Part shown: positions 23,502 to 35,683 of the stretch, piece after piece
How the letters are laid out: each line of letters opens with the position of its first letter
Position numbering within the stretch: position 1 is the first letter of the stretch
Assembly: GCA_023079485.1 (NCBI GenBank)
Contig: CM041097.1
Location: 15,657,561 to 15,721,560, forward strand
From: Archilochus colubris
Lineage: Eukaryota > Chordata > Aves > Apodiformes > Trochilidae
Reading direction: 5' to 3'
DNA: 64,000 bases
The notes under the pieces: generated by a model
What the model saw: only the letters and a program-made list of their open reading frames with translations
What the model was told of the DNA's origin: nothing
The model's database searches: none
Position numbers and translations under genes: made by a program

Positions 23502-26500
23502 GTGAGAAAGTTGTCTTCTGAATCAGGCCTCTGCTTGAAGCTGGTGGAAAAACTTCAGTATCTAAATGCTTTTATATGCCTCTAATGTATAAATTTAAGT
23601 TCTCTGAACCTGAAGGTCTAATTGATTTTTTTTTCCCTTCAAATAATGGAGTAAAGTTGAGTAATTTAAGGCATTTTACGGCAAAGGCAATTGAATAATT
23701 GCTAATGGCTTTCAGCTGAGTATATTTAAAGTCAGGTCACAAATCTGAGGTAATTCAGAGACCAAGAGGCATTCTTTTCTCTTAAAGAATTAGATGACAG
23801 TAGTAATTATAAGATGGGATTCAAAGGAGAAGTGAAACTTGAGTATAAGCCTTGGCAGAACAAGAGCAAAAGAACTGACCTGGTAAAAAAAAAAAAAAAG
23901 GTGAACAGTTATCTTGTGGAGTGGTTGAGGAGAACAAAACAAGAAAAAAGAGACCTTCAGATTAGAAATTTGAATGATGTGCATCAAAGGATGAAAATGG
24001 AAAGCCTGCTGTGGAGATCAGGCTGCTGCAAGTTTTCCTGAGCTTCAGCTGCCCCTTGCATCCATTCCCAGGCTGGAAAATGGTCTGGATGTGGGATGAT
24101 GAACTCCTTGGCTTGGAGGTCCTTTGGGGATGTTGTGGCAGGCAGAGTGGTGCAGACTGGCAGGGGAGTGCCTAGGGATGTGTAACCAGGGCTGGTAACA
24201 GGGCAAAGTCTTCAAGTCTAAAGCCAAGGAGAAATATGCACCCCCAAATATTTGTGTGGGTGTTCTCAGAACAGATAAATTTCATGCTCTTCCAAAGAAC
24301 AATTTATTGATACTTCAGACAAGCCGGGACTCCTGCCCCAAGTTGCTGTTGGGGCAAGTTATTGTTGTCTTTGTTTTCCTGGTGCTGGCTCAGGAATGTG
24401 TTGGCTTGGGGAGCTGGCAGGTGGCTGTCCTCACATTGCCACACAGCTCCACGTGTGTCACTGAGGCAGCTTTCAACCTTGAGCACTGTCACATCTCTGC
24501 CCCTGTGCTGATCATTTACTTTGAAAAACTCCTTCAAAGATCCAGGCACAGCATCTCCAAAACTGCTCTATATAATAACTCCAAGATGCAGCATTTATTC
24601 CCAGCTTGGGCACTTAATAATAATTCAGAGTATTTGTGCATGTCCCATTTGCACTGGCCTCTTGAAGCTGGGAGCTTCAGTTTCAGTGACATTTTACAGT
24701 AGTGGCCTCCACCTCCCAGTGGTGAGGTACCATGAAACCATGCTTCTGGCTCCTCTGGTAGTTCTGGAGTCACAGGAGAAAGAAAAAAGATATTCCTCAT
24801 CACTTTGCTTCAAATCATAGATGGTGGATTCCTTTGTCTCTTCCTTTTAGTTTCCTTTCCAGGTAACTCGTGCTGGCTCCTTGGAGGAGAACTCTTCTGT
24901 TGCTTTAGTGTTTGGTCAGCATCTCTGAACTCCTCCTTGCCCCATGGCCTCCAGGGATGAAGTGTCTTGTAGCAAAGTGCACATCCCTGCTTATGTCCAC
25001 ACTGCTCTCCATGATGAAGTTTCCCTGGAATGTGTCATTTCCCATGCCTGGATGTTCAGCTGAGGCCTTCCCTCTCCCTTCTGCATTAAACTATGGGTCC
25101 TTTTCTGCCCCATGCAGTAATGTCAGCACCTTCCAGGGTGTACAGCTTTGCCTCTATCAGCACTGCACTTTGGTTGCTGTTGCTTTGTTTGTGGCAGGTG
25201 ATGGTTTTTCCTCTGCAGCAGGGCTGCTTGGGAGCTTTCACACACCGTGCCCCTGCCTTCTGCTGTAATTTCTCTCTTTCCTTCTCACATGTGGAGGTAT
25301 GGTACATTAATGCAAAACTACACTGAACTTAAAGTCAGAATTACCCAGGATATGCTGTAGATAGTTTTGCTCTGACTTGCAGGCCTACGACCTTGGTTTT
25401 GGCAGTTCAGCAGTGCTATGAAGCATTTTTGGAGCCCTTCATCACAGTTCCCATGGGCTTTCTTTAGGCTTTATAGGTCCTGGTGGAAGAGCCTCCTCAC
25501 TGGATCCCATCTGCTCAGTGTCCTCAGCTGAGGCATCGTTCATTAAGGCCTTGTTCCTTGCAGATTCTCTCTGAAAGCTCCTGTTCCCCACCAGGCTTTG
25601 GCAGCCTTCATCCTGATGTGTCATTTGAACACCTCCTCATCTGAAGTCATGGCTACTCTTCATTTTTCCTGTTGCTTGCTCCCCAGGACTCCTGAGGCAT
25701 GAGTTAAGGAGATACCAGAGAGCAAACAAAGCTGCCAGTGGCCTTTTAACATCCCTTTGCTCTGGGAAAGGTGCTGGGTCTTCCCTGGGTCTTTCATTTC
25801 ACTCTTTTCTTTGCTATCACCCAACTTTCCACCACGCTCCAACATGGGAACAGTTAAGCAGCATAAATAGCAAACAGGTTTCTGTGCCTAAGTACTTCCA
25901 GATGCTTGAGCAGGTAATGCTTTGAAATGTTTTTTAAATGACTGCTGAGTTTTTGACCTGCAGGATAAATGCTGACTGGCATGACACAAATAATACCCAT
26001 CTGGAAAATTATCCCAAATTATCTCCACCAGTCATAATGGTGGTAACAGCTCAGAGACCTGCACCTTGATGAAATGATTTCCTGCCACGACCCTGCAGTT
26101 ACTGTCACTGACTTGAATCTTCCATTATCACATCTATGCTAATTGTCCATGCTTCTTCATGAACAATGAGGTTGAAACACAAATCCTTTCATTTTAATTT
26201 ATTATCTGCTCATACAACCATGCTCCAGACATGTCTCATCTTTGTGTTCTCCTGCACTGGAGATAAGGAGCTGAGTGCTGGATGTTCACCATCACTCATG
26301 CAGAGCTTTTTCCCTTTGGTAGGTTTTCTTCATGCAGGGATTTTGCAGTTCCTGCAGGATAGAGGTGTCCATATTCCCCCCTATCTGTCTGATTACAAAT
26401 CTCTTTTTGAGGCTGATGCTGCAAGAGCAGCACTACCAGAGGAATAATATATTTAGCTCAGTGGAGCTTAAATATCTCCATTATGACTGAAGGGTCCTGC

Positions 26501-29500
26501 TGTCCCAACAGCTTGGAGGGTCCCAGTACATTCAGGAAAATAATTATGACAAGGTGTTTTTAGTGTCCTTTCAGGAAAAAAAATCTCTTTGGAACCACTT
26601 GAGAACTCAGACTTGAATATAGCCTGTAAATCAGAGCAGATCAGATTCCAGATCAAACTGGTACCAGCATTGTCTATGAAATGGGGGAGAGAAAGTAGGG
26701 GTGAAAACCTGGATCCCCCTTCTGGATCCTTTGGGAGGAACCCTTACCCTTCAGAACTCTTGAAGTCAAACTCTGCTTCCTTCCAAATCCAGTGAGCTCA
26801 TTTACTATAGAAAATTTCATTATCTACATGCTCCAAAAATTGCTCTACATGTTTTTTTTTTGCTGCTGAGAATTAACATTACATCTTCCCCAGGAAAGAA
26901 ATGAAAAGGCAAAAAACCTGAGGTCTGTGTGTGGGATGAACCAGTGAGCTGGACCTCACATTGTAGTATTGCACAGTGTGAGCCAGTCGTGTTTCTAGTC
27001 ACTGTTTACAAAAGTTTGTTTTTTGGAAAATGTCTTCTATACTTCAGCAAAGAATTAAACTATTAGTTTAAAATTATTATATGAGTGATCCCTTTACTTT
27101 GTGCTGAGTGATAACAAACATCCAACATCATTTTAGAGCCCTTCCTTCCTCTGGCTTAATATTTAACATTTAATAGTAAAATAAAATGCTAAGGGAATTA
27201 TTCTCCCTTTACTGCATTGTGTCTGCTCCCATTTTCTCCTCTGATAGCTGGAGGAGACCTTCTCTAATCTTGCCAATTAACTCGGTATTTCCTGTAAGGC
27301 TCACAACACTGAAGAGGGTAAGAAAGGAGTGTAAAGCGAGGAAAGACATCTGTCAACTATTGGGAATACTTTCCGTGTTAGAAACTGAAGGGAGCCCACA
27401 CTGAAGCCAGATGATCTGGTGAGAAGAACAATTGCAGAGGTTGGCTTGAAAAGAATGTGGGTGATTTGTTATAGCTGTCCTCACAGTAGGCACCCGGTTG
27501 TCATGTTCAGATGAGAATACCTTGGAGATATGCTAAATACATATCCTGTTCCCCTCGGGACTGCTGAAGGGCCAGAACAGGCAAGGTTTGACTTGCATTT
27601 TTCTGGAAGACATAAATTATCATTTGTTCCCAAATCTCCGTCTTTTCAAATCCTTCTCATTCCTCTCTGCTGTCCCACGACTGATTTAAAGCAAGCTGCA
27701 AAGAGTTTGTGTGCTTTGTGTAGGCAATTTGAAATGTGTGCTTTATCAACTAGTGAAAATCTTGAGTGACTTTTTTTTTTTTTTCTGCATGAAGAAAGTT
27801 TGTCATGGTCTGGCTTTGGCTATGAGCTTTATGTAGCTGGTCAGTGGAGATCCATTTTGGGCAACACTGCAGAAAAAATATGTAACATTTTATGGTGAGG
27901 AGAGACCTGGCATTTCAGCTGATCTGACACAAAAGCTCTTAGGTTGTTGTTTGCTTGTTTTTTTTTATAGTTTATTCTAAAGTTTGAAAATGGCTCTAGT
28001 GTACCCTGAAAGAGAGCTGGAGCAACAGTTCAGCTTTGCAAGTCAGGACACACTTCAACAGGAGAATGGGTCTGCAGATTTCCAGGGCTGTCCCACTTCT
28101 TCATTCTTTCTTGCTTGATCTGAAGGAAATTAATTCTAAAAGCAGAGAGAAGAACCAACTTCATTCTCCTAAGAGACAGAAAACGTGATTTCATTGCAGT
28201 TGTTTCTGCACCTCCTCCCTTCCCTCATCTGATCCAAGTCCAGCTTTCCAGCAGTCCCTCAACTTCTCCATCTGCAAAAAAGAGACCTATGAATTAGTCA
28301 AGATGTGGCCCCAGTGGTTTGACATTATACTCTTCTATTCTCCTGTACTTCATCACCCTCATTGTGCCAGGCTCCAGGAAACCAGAAGAAACTTCTGTGA
28401 GCAGCTGGGTTAGTTTGAAGGGCAGAGAGTATCACAAGATCAACAACTGCAAGTTTACATTTAATGAATGATGGGATTTACCCAGTCACCCTGGCAATGA
28501 GCCCAATAACTCTTATTCCAAAATGGCCTGCCAGTGACGATGTCAAGGGATGGAGACTCTGTTAGTAGCTCCTTTGTTATCCTTGTGCTTAGTCATGTTT
28601 GAATTTGTCCATCTTTATTTTGAACACTAATTCGTGCCGGTCCTTCCTCCCTAAATTTTGGCAGTGGATGTTACTGTGGGATGAGGGAAGAAGAGCTGTG
28701 GAAGTTACTGCTGCATGTCAAGGTTGCTCAAAGCAGCTTGTGTTTTGAGTCTCATGGAAGAAGAGCAGCCCAAGATACACAAAGGCATCAAGTTTGAGTT
28801 AGGACTGATCCAGGGTACCCCTGGAAGCATCACATCCCTGTGGCTGGTTCCTCCCTGCTGGCTAAAGCACAGAGGGAGTATTTTAAATAGAAACCTTTTA
28901 GCAAAACTGTTTGAAATGTTCTTCTTCAAAGGGTCAAACTTGTGCTGTTTTCTGAGCTTTTCCCTCTTGAGCTGTGGCTGGCATTTAATAGGGATGGACC
29001 AGCAAGGACAGGCATCACTACAAAGCTTAAGTCAATGCATTGTGGATTTACCTCCTCTGCTTCATACCTGGAGAAGTCATTGTGTCCATCGTGGTCAATA
29101 GACCTCTCAATCTAGATAATTTTTCCTATTAAAGTTGCACTTCTTCCTATGAATATTGCTGCCTTTCAGCCCATTGACTGCTGTTGGTCATGCTGCCCTG
29201 CACTGTTTGGTGGGACATTCTGACCATGACCACTTCCATCCCCTCCCTCCATCCTCAGGCTTTAAACCCCTCTCTGCCTTGCAGCTCTCCCCCATCCAGC
29301 CCCATGACATATGGTCTATTTGCAGAAAATATTTGTCGAGACCAGGTGGTTGAAAGTAAAAATGCCAACAGATCTGCCTTTTGTAACCATGCAAGCAGCT
29401 TGTTAAAATTAGTCACAGGCTGAGCTGCAGCACATCTGTGCTGTCAGCCATCCAGGGAGCCATCAGTACCACCCACTCCCACCTCCCTGGCCCCAGATGG

Positions 29501-32359
29501 GAGCTGTGCTGCTAATGCTGATCTGTGGGTCTGTGCTACAACAAGCCCAAGTCATTCCCAGTCCTTTTCCCCCTCCTCCAGTTAAAAAACCTTTGCTCAA
29601 ATTTAGCCACGAGCTTCCTTCTGAATGCAGAAAGATTTGTGTGTCCTGAGTTTCAGATGCTGGTAGGCAGAGCATCCCAAAACAAAACCTGGGAAATCTC
29701 CGTGTTGGCTTTGCTTTAGAAGAGTTTGTAATTGGCTGTTCCAAAACCATTTTCTTTCCTTCTCCACTTAACTGAGCAAGGGCTGCTATTTCCAAGGCCC
29801 TCTGTGGAATGAGGTACCTATCTGTCATTGGAGCTTTTACTACATTTGGACCCAACTCCCCTTTCATGCTTGAAAAACTGCAGCATCAAATTCCATTCTG
29901 AATCTCTGCTGTTGCACAGATGTCTGTTGGAAAGAACCAACCATTTGGGAGTGAATACCAGTCCTCAGTGTTGAGCAGGAGTCCTCTGTTCCCCTTTTTC
30001 TCTGTGGTACCCAGCACCAAGAGCCTCTGAGGACAGTGTCCCAGTGAGCACATGCTGATGGAGCAGCACTCTGCTTCCCTATTGGGAGCTGCCTTGGATG
30101 CCCATCCAAAAATACAGGTTGAATTGGCTTCTTAGGCTCCATCACACTGAACTGCTCTGTCAGCATGTACAGATACATACACAGTGTCTGTCCTCAAGCC
30201 AATCATCTCATATTTCTTCACATTCTCCCTCCTGATGTGCCATAACCCATCCCTGTGCCCATCACCCTGACCTGAGTCCCTGTTCCCACCCCTGGGCACA
30301 TGGCCCCATCCCACTCTGCTGAGGTATTTCTGCTCCTTCTGAAAGACAGAAACATCAAGGTTTTATTCTCCCACCCTTAAAACATAAATTCTCATATGTT
30401 GGGCCAAGTTTTCTTGCACCACCACCAGCGATGGACCTAAGAGTCCATACTGAAGTGGGGAAGGGGAGAACATTGCTCCAGCTTTGCCCATTTCAGAGCA
30501 CGTTTGGTGCTGACTTCCAGGCACTTTGCACATAATTCCCTGCCTGTGTGAAAGGCCAACATTGTGCTGGGAGGCTATGAACACAGAACCTTTGTGCTCA
30601 GGGTATTATGCTTTCCCTTTGCACATGGGCCCTGCTCACACAAGCTGTTTGGCCAGCCCTGGGAGCTGGGGCTCTTGCATACCACTCTTGCCTATGGAAT
30701 TTGGATTCAAATGTGAAAATTCTCCACCACACAATAAAAGTGGCATTTCCATGCCCTTTAGCACATCAGTCTTTTCTTGTGAATAGAGCCCTGAGTTCTT
30801 TGGCTTTTGCCGTATGGAACAATTGATCCCTTCAGTTCACTTGCCAACAGTAATCAGTTTCTTCTAGCCATAAATTTTAGCCACTTTTTTTTCCACCACA
30901 TTTTTTTTTGGTGGGGGGGTGTACACAGAAGGGAATAAAGTAATTAAAAAGACAGCCATAAAGTAAGCAGCTGTTACTAGTCAGATCTTGGTCTGGGAAA
31001 GAAGCAAAGCAAGTATCAACTTGACTCCCCTGAATTTTACCTGTTGCTCTTTTTGGACATTTATCTCTCAGGACAGGTTGTTCTACAGTGGGTCCCACCA
31101 CTGATGTTTCTACTTGCTCTATAATAACTGATCATGTGGAGTCCTTCTGTGTTTAAACTAAAGGTCTAACCAATTTTAAGCACCCTATGGACTTTTGTGG
31201 AAACAGAATCTTAGTGGGCAAAGCAGTTGTGAGACCATAGTTTTGTTACGAGGGGCTTTTTGGGTCCATCACTTTTCTCTTTGGTGTCATTATTTGGTTT
31301 CCTGCTCCTTGTGCATTTCACCAAGACTTTCCTGTGCATTCCAGTATCCATTTCTCAAGGAGGACCTTGGTGCTCGTTGTTCCTGTTGATGACAGTGAGC
31401 CATACAGCATCCTAACACCAACCCTGGCCTGAAAACTCTCCCTCTGCTCTCCACATCACTGTCCTGGGAACCCTGAGTGTGTTTTGCCTTCCTCCTGTCT
31501 GCAGCTGAAGCAAAAATTAATGGGAAATACCAAGGAAAACTCCTTTCCCTCCACTGTTCCCTCCTCTTTCCCTTCCAAAGCTGACTGCCACTGAGCTTAC
31601 TGTTCAGGACCTGATTTTCCTAAACCTGGAGTGTGTCTTGAGGATGGGTTTATCTGGAATATGTTTGTCCTGGAGGGAGATTTTCTACCTGCATGGCCCA
31701 GTATAGTGGGAGTTCTTCCAGAATTCTCTTATGGTTTCCAGTAAATCATCAACACCTGCCTCATCTGGGCTTGGGATGGATAAAGTGGCTCTGAAATTGT
31801 TGATAAAAGAAAATTTAAAGAAAAAAATTCTGCAAGGGAACTCATTATTGCACAGTTTCCTTCCTCCACCTGCTCACCACTCTGTGCTGCTGGCATCGGG
31901 TGGGGGCACCTGGGTTATTAGAGGACACAGGGAAGATTTAGGGTCTGATCCTGTGCAATTACAAACCAAAACCTACTCTGGGAGAAAGAAGCTATGTGAG
32001 ACCAACCTGCACCTCTTCACCTGCTCTCTAGTGATAACCAGGAGGCATTAAAGTGGTGTCTGATGGGGTTTGGACGTGCTGGGTGACTTTGCAGAGCAAA
32101 CCAGAAAACCTCCCTGCAGAAAGTTTCTTCTTCTCTTGCAGCTGCTGATCTGCAGACATTTCCTTTCTCCCCAGCAAGCTTTTGATTCCTACCAAGTTTT
32201 TCCAAAAGTGATGTCATCTGGGCAGAGACCTGCCAGATTTTCTGACCTTTCTGACCCACTCCCAATATCCCCATCCCTCAGGGATTCTGTGAGATGATGT
32301 GAGCTTTGGCCAAAGGCTGGGGGGTTGCTGGCCCTTGAGCAAGGCACTGGGCTCACAGG

Positions 32360-32388
32360 CCCCCAAATCCCCACCCCAGCTCCCCCCC
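32360..32388 (-). other. G-quadruplex motif (minus strand)
   Basis: On the + strand there are four C-runs: CCCCC at 32360-32364, CCCC at 32369-32372, CCCC at 32374-32377 and CCCCCCC at 32382-32388, with spacers of 4, 1 and 4 nt. The complementary strand therefore satisfies the four-run rule with loops under 7 nt. Whether it folds in the cell is not shown. Confidence 0.8.
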
Positions 32389-32515
32389 AGCCTGGCTAAA
32401 TCCCTCCTACTGAACTAATAACACTCTACAGTGAAATTTTTATTTTGGAGAGGTCTTAGGTTCCTTATAGTTCATCTTTATGTGTTTTACATATAATATA
32501 TAAAATCTTCTGGCA

Positions 32516-32529
32516 GATTATTAATAATC
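32516..32529. other. AT-rich 14-bp palindrome with TAAT motifs
   Basis: GATTATTAATAATC is a perfect palindrome lying between two copies of TGGCAGAT (32511-32518 and 32539-32546). TAAT cores are homeodomain-type binding words, but such words are frequent in AT-rich DNA, so this is only a local curiosity. Confidence 0.7.
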
Positions 32530-35500
32530 ATAATCATTTGGCAGATATCTCCTTCCATCAGTAACTCTGGGGCCAGGTGGGTGCTACAAATGCAAAGTCA
32601 GTCCTTTCCAGCCCTGTCCCTGCCTGTTTGATCTGTAAATCACATGCCAGTATGGCTACAGCATCACCTTATTGCCACTATTTCAGCATGAGGCACCAAA
32701 ACCTTAAAATCCTGGATAAACCAGGACCACCAAAGAAGTCTGTAGGCATGAGATACATCAGGAGATGATTTCTCTTGAGCAAATATCCATTTTAGTGCTT
32801 TGTGTAACCATGAGTCTTACCTTTTACTTTCAATACTGTGCTGGTGTTTCCAGTGATGCTGCATGGAGCCCAAAGTCCCCCTTGGAGGTCAGTGAGCATC
32901 ACCAGCCACCCTGAAAAGGGGTGGATGGGTCTCAAACACAAGTGTGAAGCAGCTGGACCAGGCAGTGTGAGTCTGAAAAGCACTGCCAAAGGTTGGACAC
33001 ATCTTCAAGGCATTGAGGTTGTCCGTAGGGTTGGGTTTTTGTGTGGACATTTCACACACAAAAGCAGTGTTTGAAACTTGGTTTCAGAATCCTTTTCCAT
33101 CTCTGGACAGCTCAGAGTTGTTTGGCTGGGGGATGGCTTTCTACCTTCAGAGATGCATGAAGTTTGGAGCATGTTTTTGAAGCTAAATAGGATTTTTATT
33201 TTTTTTTAATGCCCATACCAGGCATCTGCCTGTGTGTGTGAAGCTGCCAGGGCAGGATCTTCATTCTGATGGTGTTTGTGCAGGGTCTGCTTTGAGAAAG
33301 GATCTCCCAAATGCTGCTGACACCCTGAGAAGATTAACAAACTCAAGGGAAGGCCAGAAATAATATATACAGCCCCTACTTGCATTCTTGTCATGATCAG
33401 TTAAAAAAAATAAATACGCAGAGCTGTCAGTCTACCACAGCTGAACACAGTGTATTATCTGCTCTACTTTGTGATTTATTTGTTGAAGTATAGCAGAGCA
33501 CTTATGCCCTGTACAGCTCATAGTTGCTCTTTCAGGAGCAGCAGAAATGCTTACGCATTCCAGTAGTTAAATGATGCAATATCCAGGTGGATATTTAATG
33601 GCCCATGGCAAATCTGGAATGACACAGCAGACACCATAAATATCTTCACTTGAGCAGATAGAACAAAACCTTTTTTATGAAAGCTGTTCCCAATTTTTTA
33701 CCACGTGCTGGCCATATTTTTAAAATACCCTTTAAAAACAGCCCAGGGAATCATCTGTGTCCTTCCTCTGGCCTGATCCTTTCTGAGCTCTTCAAGACAT
33801 GGAGCTCGTGGTACTGCAATCACCAGAGGCTTTTGCTATCAAACAGATGCTTCTGGGCATTTTTACACTCACAAAACAATCTTCAGAAGCTTTGTCATAA
33901 AAATATGCCCAATTTGTTCTATGAAACTCCCCAGGCCAATGTACATTTATGTTGAGGTTTTTTTTTTCCTTCATAATTCTGGAGTCTTTTTTAAGCATTT
34001 GCTTTTACTTACAGAAAAGTGCTCTCTTGGTTAGGGCAAGTTCCTGCAGGATGGCAAGGCTGGTGGTCACTCATGGTACCACTGGCTGTGCTCCTTCAGC
34101 AAGGAGAAGTTGTCCTACAAACACAAACACCTGGAGATACAAGATGCTGGAGCATCCTCTGCATTTTGTTATTGTCATGTTAGGTACAACGTGCTACAAA
34201 GGTGAATCATTGAAGGGAAAGACATAATTGTTTTTCAAATAAAGTTTTGGGAGGTTTGGAGCTCCTGTGAATTGAGACTGAACTTGCTGAATCTTTTTCT
34301 ACTGAAACTTGTTAAAAATCATCGTGCTTCATTTTGACATCCTTCAGGTTTGGGGGTGTTTTAAGGTCAGCATTAAAAGGAAACTTCACACACAGAAAAG
34401 TTTTTTTCAAAAGGTGTCTGAGTAACCAAAAAGTGAAGTAGTCTATTCAAGTTAGAGTCAAGAAAAATCATGTTACATGTTGAAGACTTCATTTGAAGTT
34501 TCTCAAAGGGTAGGGGGGAGAATTGAAATAGTCCTTTTAGTTTAAGATTAACAGGTATTAAAAAAGTTATTTAGTTACTCATTGACTTTCAAACTCTATT
34601 TTCTTGGCTCCATTACTAAAGCAGTTGTGTGGCATCTTCAGCTTATGGAGATGTTATTGCCAAGAATGCCACGTGTTGTGTCCTTCCCCCAAGCTGATAC
34701 AAACAAGTGACACTTGAGGCATTATCAAGTGCATCTGAAAATTCTTAAAAAAGGGCAAAAAAGTGGGTGATGGGCAGAGTAGGGTGGGGGGCTTGGAGTC
34801 AGCAGATTCTCCTGGCCCCAGTCCTCAGGGCAGTGCTGTTATGGTCCCAGTGACCCTGCTAAAGGGACAGAGATTTGCCAGTCCCTCAAATATTCCTTGA
34901 ACACTGAGGTCCCAAGTTAACAGTGAAGGTTTTGGCATTGTTTTGCATAAGATTTGATCCCTTGTGGAGTGCGTGGCAGATTCCCCATGTAACTGTTCCA
35001 AAAGAGGCTATAAAGATTCAGAAGAATGTATCAAATGCTACTGTCTGTGTTTATGGGCCTTTTTTGTGTACTTTTTTTCCAAAACATTTAGAAAGCAGTA
35101 GGATTTCATTGCTGATACATGTGTGCCTGGGAGGCAGCTACTGAGTCTAGTGGAAAGATCACAGTCTCTCAAAGAGTGCTTTGGACAATAAAGTATTAAC
35201 TAATCTGTTAGGTTTAACAACACATGCTGGTACCTCAGAGCTATGTTTCAAGGTAGATAAGTCTCAAATGCAGCACACTCAGCTTAATGGACACAGATAT
35301 ACTCCTGCCCACACCTCTCTGTTCTAAAAATGCTCTTTATTCCTCTAAATACATTCTTTATTCATAAACAGTGAAGAACTTGTCGATTTGTCATGATCCC
35401 TATATCTCCTTCTTGTCCCCTCCTTTTCTCTCCACTTAAATCCTCATTACAGGCTAACATGACTGATTTTTATCTCTTCTTAACCACTTACCCTCTCTGG

Positions 35501-35671
35501 TACTTTGCAGTCACTTTTACTGATACTCGTGTTTATTTCTGTTTAATTTCTAGTGTCAAAGCACTAGAAATCTCTTGCTCTTGAGTTATGGGATACTTCT
35601 CTCTACCACAAATTAATGAATGATGTAATCACAGCTGCATCTTGAACGAGCCCGCCTGAAAATCTCTCCAG

Positions 35672-35683
35672 ACGTGACCACGT
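35672..35683. promoter_or_regulatory. Palindromic ACGTG-AC-CACGT site (candidate)
   Basis: Two inverted ACGTG half-sites are separated by 2 nt inside a 50-bp patch with four CpGs, in a CpG-poor region. ACGTG is the core of bHLH-PAS and some bZIP sites. No transcription start or gene is visible nearby, so a regulatory role is only an inference. Confidence 0.25.

Noticed and set aside
26455..26466. TAGCTCAGTGG, an exact tRNA A-box word
   Set aside because: No B-box, acceptor stem or anticodon arm can be placed downstream. A single 11-base match is expected by chance.
28255..28284. CCTCAACTTCTCCATCTGCAA resembling a reverse MIR core
   Set aside because: The match is one short block, weaker than those at 17356 and 47141, and pyrimidine-rich sequence matches easily by chance.
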